Source: Artemisia argyi
Lineage: Eukaryota; Streptophyta; Magnoliopsida; Asterales; Asteraceae
Assembly (NCBI GenBank): GCA_030686995.1
Contig: CM060708.1
Span: forward strand, 106,987,044-107,051,043
Direction of reading: 5' to 3'
Length of the DNA: 64,000 nucleotides
Positions 52,205 through 62,003 of the stretch are shown piece after piece. Positions within the stretch are counted from its first letter, which is position 1. Each line of letters begins with the position of its first letter. The position numbers and the translations under genes were made by a program. The notes beneath the pieces were generated by a model. It made no database searches and was not told where the DNA came from. It was given only the letters and a program-made list of their open reading frames with translations.

Positions 52205-55024
52205 TTAGTCAACTTGTTCCATCATTCCTAATCCTAAACGCAAGTGGTTGAATAATTCACGCTTAAGGGGTTTTGTGAATATATCCGCAATATTGTCTTC
52301 CGATGCAACCTTTTCTATAGATATCTTTCCTTTTTGTACATTATCCCTAAGAAAATGGTGACGTATTTCTATGTGTTTAGTCCTAGAGTGTTGTACCGGA
52401 TTTTTGCTTAAATCTATCGCACCTTTGTTATCGCACATAATTGGGACATTTTCTAACCTAATGCCATAGTCTACGAGAGCTTGTTTCATCCATAGTGCTT
52501 GTTGACATGCCTTTCCGGCGCTTACATATTCGGCTTCGGTGGTAGAGATAGCAAGAGGGGTTTGCTTTTTCGAAAATCAAGACGTTAGACAACATCCCAT
52601 AAACGTGCAAATACCGCTAGTACTCTTTCTATCTACGTAGTCTCCCGCATGATCCGAATCCGCATAGACAATGGTTTCTATGCCGGATTCCTTAGGATAC
52701 CATAATCCTAAGTGTATAGTGCCTTTAACGTATCGGAAGATACACTTAACCGCTTCTAGGTGAGAGGTTTTGGGATCCTCTTGAAAACGGGCACAAAGGC
52801 AGACACTAAACATGATATCGGGTCTACTTGCCGTCAAGTATAGTAAACTACCTATCATTCCTCTATACTTGGTGTTATCTACGGACTCACCTTCATCGTC
52901 CTTTGTGAGCTTTACCTCCGTAGACATGGGTGTTTTCATGGGTTTTGAGTCTTCTAGGCCAAATTTCTTAAGCATTTCCTTAATGTACTTAGATTGGTTA
53001 AAGAATATTCCATCATCTAATTGTTTTATTTGTAATCCTAGGAAGAAGTTAAGTTCACCCATCATACTCATCTCAAACTCATCATGCATGATTTTGGCAA
53101 ACTCATCACACATGTCTTGACAAGTCGATCCAAATATAATGTCATCAACATATATTTGAACAATGATGAGATTTGGGTCTTTCCTTTTAGTGAAAAGAGT
53201 GTTATCTACCATTCCCATGGAATAATCATGTTCAATAAGAAAAGCTTTTAATCAATCATACCAAGCTTTGGGAGCTTGTTTGAGTCCATACAAAGCTTTC
53301 TTTAACTTATAAACATAATCAGGTTTTGCGAAGTCAATGAATCCTGGAGGTTGTGCCACATATACCTCCTCATTGATAAAACCGTTAAGGAATGCACTTT
53401 TCACATCCATTTGAAATAACTTAAAATCTAGGGCGCAAGCATAGGCAAGTAATATCCTAATTGATTCTAGTCTAGCTACGGGGGCATAAGTTTCATCATA
53501 ATCAATTCCTTCTTGTTGATTATAACCTTGGGCAACTAACCTAGCTTTATTCCTAGTAACTATTCCATTCTCGTCTAACTTATTTCTATATACCCATTTG
53601 GTTCCTATGATGGTCATATCCTTTGGATTTGGGACTAGTTCCCAAACATCATTTGCCTTAAATTGATTTAATTCTTCTTGCATAGCTGTAATCCAACTTT
53701 CATCCTTTAAAGCCTCACTAATATTCTTAGGTTCTATTGCTGAGAGGAAACAAAAGAAGTTGTTTTTATCTTGGGCTTGTGACCTAAGGGTTCTTTGGTT
53801 AAGATGTCCTATTATATTATCTAATGGATGTGATCTAGATTCTTTAATATTAACAGTTTCGTTATTTTCTAAGTGGATGTCTTCATTATCATTTCCTATG
53901 GGTTTTGTTTTACTAACCTCAATAGCTTCATCTTCGACTAAATTATCATCTTCTAAAGGTAGCGTTTTAGGAGGTGGTGGTGTTTCATCAAATGTTACAT
54001 TTAGTGATTCCTCTACTTTCATGGAGTGTTTGTTAAGTATTATATAAGCTTTACTATTTTGTGAGTATCCTAAAAATATTCCTTCATATGATTTTGGATC
54101 AAACTTAGTGAGGTAGTCCTTAGTGTTTAAAATATAGCATTTACTTCCAAATACCCTAAAGTAGCTTAAGTTTGGTTTTCTATCTCTTAATAACTCATAA
54201 GGAGTTTTTCCTAGAATTCTTCTAATTGATACCCTATTTAAAATATAAGTCAATGTATCTACGGCGTGACACCAAAATTTTTGTGGAATGGATTGTTCAT
54301 TTAACATAGTTCTACTCATTTCTTGTAGTGACCTATTTTTTCTTTCTACTACCCCATTTGATTGAGGAGTACGAGGAGCGGAGAAATTGTGAGATATTCC
54401 ATTTAACTCACAATATTTTCCGAATTGTATTTCGTTATCAAATTCCCTACCATGGTCCGTCCTAATGGCAACTATTGAGCATCCTAATTTATTTTGAATC
54501 ATTTTACTAAATATTTCGAATTTTTCAAAGGCTTGGGTTTTGTCACTTAAAAACCTAGTCCACGTGTATCGTGAGTAGTCATCTACTATTACTAAGGTAT
54601 ATTTGTTTCCTCCATAGCTCCGCACAGCGGATGGACCAAAAAGATCCATATGTAATAATTCTAGGCACCTAGTAGTGGATACTATATTCTTAGCTTTGTG
54701 ACTAGCATGAGCTTGTTTTCCAATTTTGCATGCATCACAAAAATGCTTGTCATATTTTAGATTAGGCAAATTTCTAACTAATTCCTTAGAGGCCAAAGAT
54801 TGTATTTGTTGCATGTTAGCATGTCCTAATCTCCTATGCCACAATGTAGAGTTTTCATCTAGGGTCGTTAGGCATATCCTATCTTCAGGTTTGTTTCCTA
54901 GTTTCATAACATATACTCCTCCTTTCCTAATACCTCTACCTATAATTTTTCCATTCTTAACTATTTCGCTATCTTCTTCGGAAAAGATAACTCTACATTT
55001 ATTATCGCATATTTGGCCTACACT
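52205..55024 (-). pseudogene. Pol of RE13: integrase-RT-RNase H, frameshifted, two stops
   Basis: This frame is entered by a one-base shift near 55024 relative to gag-protease. It then reads W-H-R-R-L-G-H-A-N-M, C-D-A-C-K-I-G-K (integrase zinc), D-L-F-G-P-S, D-D-Y-S-R-Y-T-W, R-T-D-H-G-R-E-F and Q-S-N-G-V-V-E-R-K-N-R (catalytic core), then I-G-T-K-W-V-Y with tryptophan intact and D-V-K-S-A-F-L. TGA at 53252-53254 follows A-P-K-A-W-Y-D. RT continues with I-Y-V-D-D-I and D-S-D-H-A-G. TGA at 52577-52579 stands where tryptophan is usual before F-S-K-K-Q. RNase H ends at TAA 52205-52207. Both stops fit C-to-T type changes. Enzymes are probably inactive. Confidence 0.92.
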
Positions 55025-56304
55025 AAGTTATATGTTAAATTATTTACATGTTCAACATTTTCAATAGTAAGTGAGTCTTGAGAAATCGTACCTTTGCCAA
55101 TAATTTTTCCACGCAAGTCACTACCGAAAATAACGTTACCTCCATTGTATGCCTTGTATGTAGAGAATAGCTTGCGATTCCCCGTCATGTGCCTCGAACA
55201 TCCGCTATCCTTGATCCATTCGTCAGGCTCCAAGTCAATTCCAAGGCATATTTCGTCGGTTGCATTTGCCACAAAGCACTTTTCTTCTTTTGGTTTTTCC
55301 ACTTCTTCTTTATCACTATCACTCCATGTTCCACTAACAAATGCGCTTTGATTTTCATAACCCGGCGGCTTTAAACATTCTCCAACGAGATGATTTGGAC
55401 TTCCACATCTAAAGCACTTTCTTTTCACGTAATTATCACTCCTATTTCTTTGGAACACCTTTCTTTCGTCACGTGGTGATCTAGTGAATCTTCCTCGTCT
55501 CTTGAAGAATTTCTTGAATTCTCTTACGGCCATCGCATATTCTTCATCTTCACTCTCGTCACTTGAATCATCATCTTCACAAGGTTCCATTTTGGCTTTT
55601 AGAGCAATGGATTTGATTTGTTCTTTCTTGACTTTGACCGTTTCCAAATCTCTTCTTATAATTTCTTCATGGACTTTCAAGTTGCCGATAAGCTCATCTA
55701 GTGATAATGTCATCAAATTCTTTGATTCTTCAATAGCCGTGACTTTAGCTTGCCATTTCGGATGTAATGCCCTAAGAAATTTCCTAACACAATTTTTACT
55801 AGAAAATGTCTCATCAAGTGCTTTTAAACTTGTGATGATGGTGTTAAATTTAGCAAAAGCATTATCAATTGATTCCTCTTCCGGAATCGTAAATTGTTCA
55901 TATTGATGTACAAGAAGATCTATTTTGTTATCTTTAACTTGACTATTACCTTGGTGAGTGATTAGTAAAGAATCCCAATTTTCTTTTGCGGTTTTACACA
56001 TAAAAATTCTTTCATATTCTTTACGTGGTAACGCATTATAAATAACCATTTTAGCCTCATTATTTTTTGCTAGTTTCTTTTTCAAATCATCATTTTGTTT
56101 TTCAAAATCTACAATTTCATCCATTTTAGTTTCAACATTATATTGAATAGGAGGAAAATCACCAAAGGTAATAATATGCCAAAGATCAAGATCTTTTGAT
56201 TTCACATAGGTTTCGAATCTATTTTTCCAATATAAAAATCCATCACTTTCAAATAGTGGTGGTCTTTGCATAGATTGCCCTTCTAAATATTTTTCAGATT
56301 CCAT
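55018..56304 (-). CDS. Gag-protease of RE13
   Basis: Intact 428-codon ORF from ATG 56304, 53 nt after the primer site. Gag core: [11 protein letters not shown] near residue 24, W-D-S-L-L-I-T-H near 110, [11 protein letters not shown] near 178. One CX2CX4HX4C knuckle ([14 protein letters not shown]) near 296, then an acidic linker and the protease motif [13 protein letters not shown] near 372. The protease core ends at N-L-T-Y-N-L, where a single missing base (about 55024-55028) puts the frame into a stop at 55018-55020; the natural protein would run on into integrase. Unlike RE11 and RE12, gag and protease share one uninterrupted frame here. Confidence 0.92.
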   Translation of the reverse strand: MESEKYLEGQSMQRPPLFESDGFLYWKNRFETYVKSKDLDLWHIITFGDFPPIQYNVETKMDEIVDFEKQNDDLKKKLAKNNEAKMVIYNALPRKEYERIFMCKTAKENWDSLLITHQGNSQVKDNKIDLLVHQYEQFTIPEEESIDNAFAKFNTIITSLKALDETFSSKNCVRKFLRALHPKWQAKVTAIEESKNLMTLSLDELIGNLKVHEEIIRRDLETVKVKKEQIKSIALKAKMEPCEDDDSSDESEDEEYAMAVREFKKFFKRRGRFTRSPRDERKVFQRNRSDNYVKRKCFRCGSPNHLVGECLKPPGYENQSAFVSGTWSDSDKEEVEKPKEEKCFVANATDEICLGIDLEPDEWIKDSGCSRHMTGNRKLFSTYKAYNGGNVIFGSDLRGKIIGKGTISQDSLTIENVEHVNNLTYNLV

Positions 56305-56356
56305 AGATCGTTACAAGTTTTAAAATACAATATATTTTAAAAATCTTGCTAGACGT

Positions 56357-56370
56357 GGCTCCTGATACCA
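56357..56370 (-). other. RE13 primer binding site
   Basis: The minus strand reads TGGTATCAGGAGCC, 2 nt after the 5' LTR end. It differs from the standard TGGTATCAGAGCC by one inserted G. Confidence 0.85.
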
Positions 56371-56372
56371 AT

Positions 56373-57684
56373 TGTGGAAAACTAGAAGGGGGGGTTGAAT
56401 AGTTTTATGTCGTTTTAATTGTTATAAAACAAATTGTTTAAAAGTTTTCGTTGATTTATAAAATATAGATTCGATGGTATATGAAATCTAGTTATACACA
56501 ATATGAACAACACTAAGTATATATACTATGAAGCAATAATTATGTAAGTAATGAAATAAGTAAAAGATGGAAAGATCAAACCGAGAGACAAGCGATTTAT
56601 AGTGGTTCGGCTACAAGGCACCTTCCTTGCCCTACTCCACTCCCCGAGCACCTAACTCGAGAGTTTTCTTCACTATATCAACAAGCTCCCTTATGGCGGA
56701 GAAAACCTTACACACCAATTTACACACCACAATATCTTCACACCTAGATCACAACTAGTACACACCAATTCACTACTTAATCACACCACTTCTTTCACAC
56801 CTATCTTCTACACACCATTAATCTACACACCAATCTTTTACACACCAATACTTCTACACACCAATTCTTCTACACACCAATCTTCTTCCTAACTTATCTT
56901 TTTCTCAACTATTCTCTAACAAATATTCACAACTAATCACACTATGAAATAATAATCAATGATGATGCTCAAACAACTTAGATGTGGAGATCACAACTAG
57001 TTGTAATACTTCTTGTCTTGAGGGATAGAAGTATTCTTCTCTTGCACTTGAATGGATTATGTATGGATCACTTTGAAACAAAGATTTAAGAATGTATGAT
57101 CAAAGGATTTATAGATTGGAAATGGAGATCTAGAACAAAAAGTTCTGGAGTGCAAAAGGTGGGGAAAAAATCCAGGTTTAAGGTGGTATTTATAGGCAAA
57201 AGTTTCTGACAGAGGAGCGTGGCCGATCCCCTTAAATCATGGCCGGTCCCCTTAAATTTAAGGGGACCGCCCTTTATAATTAAGGGGGCCGCCCAGCTGA
57301 AACGGCCAGAAACTTTGTCTTTTAGTGGGGAAAGTTTATTTGGTGAAAAACTAACTGATTTTGGTTAAATATTTGAAATCATATATTTAGTATGATTAAA
57401 ACATTTTTCCTTATTACCAAAAGTGTTTTTCAAAAATATATAATAAGATTATATAATTAAATAAACTTTGTATTAGTTAATTAAATACCCCTTTGATCAT
57501 ACATTGCACTAAACACTTTGTTTATTCATACCTTAAGTGATTTGGATGTAAAGAGAAATATTAATCACCAAATACTTGTTTATGTCATAAGTTTTAGTTC
57601 TTTGAGGTTATATTTTGTAATGATCAAAACATAGAGATATTGATAAAAACTTAATATTGTTTTTAGGCATTATTTATGTCAACA
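56373..57684 (-). repeat. RE13 5' LTR (right copy, 1312 bp)
   Basis: Same length as the left copy; by eye about 5 substitutions. It carries the cassette (57221-57294) upstream, on the minus strand, of its TATAAATA box. Confidence 0.95.
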
Positions 57685-60600
57685 AATGCCAATAAGGAAG
57701 TTGTGTTGATTGCCCCCAGGAGGGATGATGTATATGTCCTTGACATGTCATCACTGACTCAAAATGGGACTTGCCTATTCTCAAAGGCAAGTGAGACAAT
57801 CAACTGGCTATGGCATATGAGACTCTCTCATCTCAATTTCAAGAGCATCAACAACCTGGCCAAACAGAACAAAGTTCTGGGCCTTCCATCCCTGGTGTAT
57901 ACCAAAGACAAGCCTTGTTCTGCTTGTGAAAAAGGAAAACACCACTGGGCATCATTCAAAACCAAACAAACCTTTTCCATCAAAAGCTGCCTGCATCTTC
58001 TTCATATGGACCTCTTTGGACCTGTCAGTCCAATGTCCATACACCATGAGAAGTACACTCTGGTCATAGTGGATGAATACTCAAGATATACTTGGGTTTA
58101 CTTCCTGACCAAAAAGAGTCAGGCAGCTGAAACAATCATGTCATTTGTCAGGAACATTGAAAATCAAAATGATGTCAAAGTTAAACAGATCAGGACTGAC
58201 AATGGCACTGAATTCAAAAACCAAGACCTTGAGTGTTTTTGTGATGAGAAAGGAATTTCTCAAAATTTCACTTCTCCCTATACTCCTAAACAAAATGGAG
58301 TAGCTGAAAGGAGAAATAGAACACTCATTGAGGCAGCAAGAACTATGCTGAATGGCTCAGTCCTCTCAAAACATTTTTGGACTGAGGCAGTTAAAACAGC
58401 CTGCTACACTCAAAACAGGTCAATCATTGTGAAAAGGCATAATAAGACACCTTATGAGATATTCAAAGGAAGGATCCCTGATATCAGCTATTTTCATGTA
58501 TTTGGGTGTCCTGTGTTTATACATAATCACAAGGATCACTTAGGTAAATTTGATGCCAAAGTTAATGATGGATACTTCCTGGGATATTCTCTGGTTTCTA
58601 AAGCCTTCAGGGTGTTCAACACAAGGAGACAACAAACTGAGGAAACTTATCACATTACTGTTGATGAGAGCAATGAATCCATCAGGTTCTCAAATTCCTC
58701 AGTTGATGAAATTGGTATTGATGACTCATCAAGATATCCTCCTGATGAGAATCATCCTGAGAACAATCCCTCAACCCAATACCAAGTTGATGCTGATGTC
58801 TCCTATTACATCACCCCTCATAACCTACCCCAACCACCTATCAGTGAGTTCATAGAAACTCAGCCTGTCTCAAATGAGACTGACACCACTGAACAAATTG
58901 TTCAGGAACCCTCAGAACAAATTGTTCCTACTGTAGTCACTGAAGCACATATTGATGAGTTACCTCATGTTCCTGAGTCTGAACCTAATCAGGCTCCTAC
59001 AAGCTCAAATTCCTATCCCAAACCCCAGGATAGCTGGACTAGATCCAAAATCATTGAGCTTGTGAACATCATTGGTGAACCCACTGAAGGCATGCTCACA
59101 AGAAGCAAGGCTACTAAACTCAAGGCTGCCACTGCCAATATATGTCTTTATGCTGACTATCTCTCAGAAATTGAGCCTAAAAATGTCAAAGAAGCCCTGA
59201 CATATGAAAGCTGGGTTCAGGCCATGAGAGATGAATTGGAACAATTTGACAGAAATGATGTCATGACCCTTGTTGAATGCCCCCAGGGTGTTTTAATCAT
59301 TGGTATGAAATAGGTCTTCAAAAACAAAACCGATGAAAATGGCACAGTCATCAAAAACAAAGCAAGACTGGTTGCCAAAGGATATAATCAACAGGAAGGT
59401 ATAGACTATGAGGAAACCTTTGTACCTGTTGCAAGAATGGAAGCCATCAGAATCTTCCTTGCCTATGCAACCTACATGAACTTTAAAGTTTACCAAATGG
59501 ATGTTAAAAGTGCATTCCTGAATGGTAACATCAAAGAAGATGTTTATGTGCAACAGCCTCCTGGTTTCGAAAGTAGTGAATACCCCAACCATGTCTATAA
59601 GCTTAACAAAGCCCTTTATGGACTGAAACAAGCACCTAGGGCATGGTATGAAACTCTTTCAGCCTTCCTGATCCAAAACAAGTTTGTCAGAGGAAGAATT
59701 GACAACACACTGTTCATCTACAAAACAAAGGATGATGTCATTCTTGTCCAAGTATATGTTGATGACATCATCTTTGGCTCAACAAGTTACAAACTTTGCA
59801 AACAGTTTGAGAAACTGATGACCACAAAGTTTGAAATGAGCATGATGGGTGAACTCACATACTTTCTTGGACTCCAAATCAAACAAACTGATAAAGGAAT
59901 ATCCATTTGCCAAGAGAAATACCTCAGGAACCTACTGAAGAAGTATGAGCTCACTGACTGCTCTTCAGTAAAAACCCCTATGGTTCCTCCAAACAACCTT
60001 GGCCCAGATCTCACTGGAAAATCAGTGAATCAAACCCAATACAGAGGAATGATTGGCTCACTGATGTACTTACTTGCCTCAAGGCCTGATATCCAATTCT
60101 CAGTCTGCCTGTGTGCCAAATACCAGGCTGACCCTAAAGAATCACATCTCACTGCTGTCAAGAGAATCATCAGGTACCTGAAGGGTACTCCAAACCTTGG
60201 TTTGTATTACCCAAAATGTTCAGGATTTGACCTCAAAGGGTACACTGACTCTGACTATGCAGGATGTAACATGGATAGGAAAAGTACCTCAGGATCCTGC
60301 CAATTTCTTGGTGGTAAACTTGTGTGTTGGAGTACAAAGAAACAACAATCAGTGGCCATGTCCTCAGCTGAAGCTGAATATATGGCTGCTGCAGGATGTT
60401 GTGCAAATGTACTATGGATAAAGAGCCAACTGAGTGACTATGGCATTCAGTATAAGATGGTACCTATCTTTTGTGATAATACAAGTGCCATAGCCATCTC
60501 AAATAATCCAGTACTTCATCAAAGAACCAAACACATTGACATCAGATACCACTTCATCAGGGACCATATCTCTAATGGAGAAATTGAACTACATTTCATC

Positions 60601-60708
60601 CCCACTGAGTATCAGCTAGCTGATATCTTCACAAAACCCTTGGATGAACCCACTTTCACAAGATTGAAAGCTGAACTGGGCATGTTGGACATAGAATCAG
60701 GGAACTGA
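57685..60708 (+). CDS. Integrase-RT-RNase H of RE12 Pol (after RE13), one in-frame TAG
   Basis: The frame resumes in register at the second AATGC copy. Integrase: [10 protein letters not shown] (the usual glycine is serine), [37 protein letters not shown]. After a long Ser/Glu linker the RT begins, with TAG at 59311-59313 in place of tryptophan in I-G-M-K-W-V-F, the same codon as in RE2. Beyond it: [27 protein letters not shown], then RNase H D-S-D-Y-A-G and S-S-A-E-A-E-Y. Stop 60706-60708. It would copy and integrate the element. Otherwise complete. Confidence 0.92.
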
Positions 60709-61331
60709 TCAAAATTGTTCCAACATGATGTAAATTCTCTAGGTCCCTGATCACACCCTTCCTGAAAGTTTTTTTTTGAATGAAAATTCATTCAGGGGGG
60801 CTCAGGATGAAAAATGGCATTGAATACCCTAACTAAATGCTCTAAGTATTTAGTCAGTTAATGTCCCAGGTAGGTAACTGAATCCTATTAAATATAGGAA
60901 TATATGTCACTTACACAACTGGCATCCACTCCTTGGGCCCCCACATCCCTCTCACCAAACATCACTGAGCATTAAATGCTCCCTCACACACAAAAGTTGT
61001 GATAATTTCTCTCTGCAAAAGTGCATTATTTGCAGAGCCGCACAACTGTTCATCCACGATGTGAGAGAAAACAGGGTAATGGGAATCGTGATATTTAATG
61101 CGGATATCAAACCAAAATTATTATGCCGTTTCGGTTGAATAAATTAAACCTTTGGTATCCGCAACATCACCACCCAAATCCTTACCCTATAAATACCCCC
61201 ACAAAAAAGGGAAACACACACACGCTTTTAAAATCATAACTAAACTCTTGCAAATTGTTTTTTCAAAACTGCGTGTGTTTCCCTCACCCATATCCATTTT
61301 CTAACTAAAACCAGGCTTTTTATCAAACCAA
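60709..61331 (+). other. RE12 spacer between pol and env-like gene, with internal promoter
   Basis: No ORF. It holds a purine run (TCAGGGGGGCTCAGG near 60793), one TCACTGAG word near 60961, a TATAAATA box at 61188-61195 and a CA-rich leader before 61332. Confidence 0.6.
61188..61195 (+). promoter_or_regulatory. Internal TATA box of the RE12 env-like gene
   Basis: CCCTATAAATACCCCC lies 137 nt upstream of the ORF start, good spacing for a leader of about 100 nt. The same box sequence occurs in the RE12 LTR (45158-45165). Confidence 0.55.
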
Positions 61332-62003
61332 GTGGCTTCTTCTAAGGTCATAAAATACGCACCCAATGTGGATTTCCAAATGGAAAGCGTAGACCTCACC
61401 AAGAATAATGTGGTGGGGAACTTTGCCTGCCCTGAAGGGTTCCCTGAATACAAGGAAGTGGTAAAGTTCCTTCAGAACTGCTTTCTGACCACCGCATTCA
61501 CAAAGACCCCCTCAGTCATCTACCCTGAATATTTGAGGGAATTTTGGTGCACAGCAGTGGTTGAAAGCCCTGATGTGCCCAAAGAGGCCAAAATTAAGTT
61601 TACAGTCAAGAATGGAACTAAGTCCCTAACTCTTGACTATAAAACTTTTGCCAAAGCCACTAGGCTTGATTACTCACAGACCTTCGTTATCCCACCATCT
61701 GATAAAGATGTGAAGGAGGTCTTACTGACCCTAGGGCCTTATGACAAACTTCACCCTGAAGTGTCACCAGGGGCCCTACTATCCAAAGCCCCAATCATCA
61801 AGACCTGGTTCCCAGCCCCCTGGAGGATAATAATGACCTTTGTCATTCAGGTCCTCAGGGGAAATAAATCATCTACTGAGCAATTGAACAATACTCAAGC
61901 AATGATATTGTTCAGTCTCATTGAGGGTAAATTTATTGACCTTGGAGAATTGATCTTCAAGGACCTCATAGCAAAGTTAGGGGGAAGTCTAGGCAAAAAC
62001 TAA
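61332..62003 (+). CDS. Env-like protein of RE12, N-terminal ORF (start codon GTG)
   Basis: The frame starts AAGTGGCTTC, where GTG sits exactly at a plant-type start context (ATGGC expected), so the original ATG is probably mutated; the next in-frame ATG is codon 17. The 223 codons hold F-T-K-T-P-S-V-I-Y, L-R-E-F-W-C-T-A and T-L-D-Y-K-T-F, then P-A-P-W-R-I-I-M-T-F-V-I-Q-V-L, the ordered N-terminal domain of the env-like family, related to segment 1 of RE2. It ends TAA 62001-62003, overlapping the ATG of the next ORF as TAATG; in related proteins these are one chain, so this is probably a frameshift. Function unknown. Confidence 0.75.
   Translation: MASSKVIKYAPNVDFQMESVDLTKNNVVGNFACPEGFPEYKEVVKFLQNCFLTTAFTKTPSVIYPEYLREFWCTAVVESPDVPKEAKIKFTVKNGTKSLTLDYKTFAKATRLDYSQTFVIPPSDKDVKEVLLTLGPYDKLHPEVSPGALLSKAPIIKTWFPAPWRIIMTFVIQVLRGNKSSTEQLNNTQAMILFSLIEGKFIDLGELIFKDLIAKLGGSLGKN

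Larger units (their letters stand above)
48709..57684 (-). mobile_element. RE13: complete copia element (8976 bp) with accessory ORF
   Basis: Two 1312 bp LTRs (48709-50020 and 56373-57684) differ at about 5 positions by eye. The target duplication AATGC (48704-48708 and 57685-57689) is perfect. Minus-strand order: 5' LTR, primer site TGGTATCAGGAGCC, gag-protease, integrase-RT-RNase H, accessory ORF with its own TATA box, four polypurine tracts, 3' LTR. RT motifs and the multiplied polypurine tracts point to a Sirevirus-like lineage. Pol carries one frameshift and two stops. Confidence 0.95.

Noticed and set aside
53760..54047. Plus-strand ORFs within RE13 pol and gag (also 54726-55067 and 55484-55906)
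   Set aside because: Antisense shadows of the minus-strand pol and gag.
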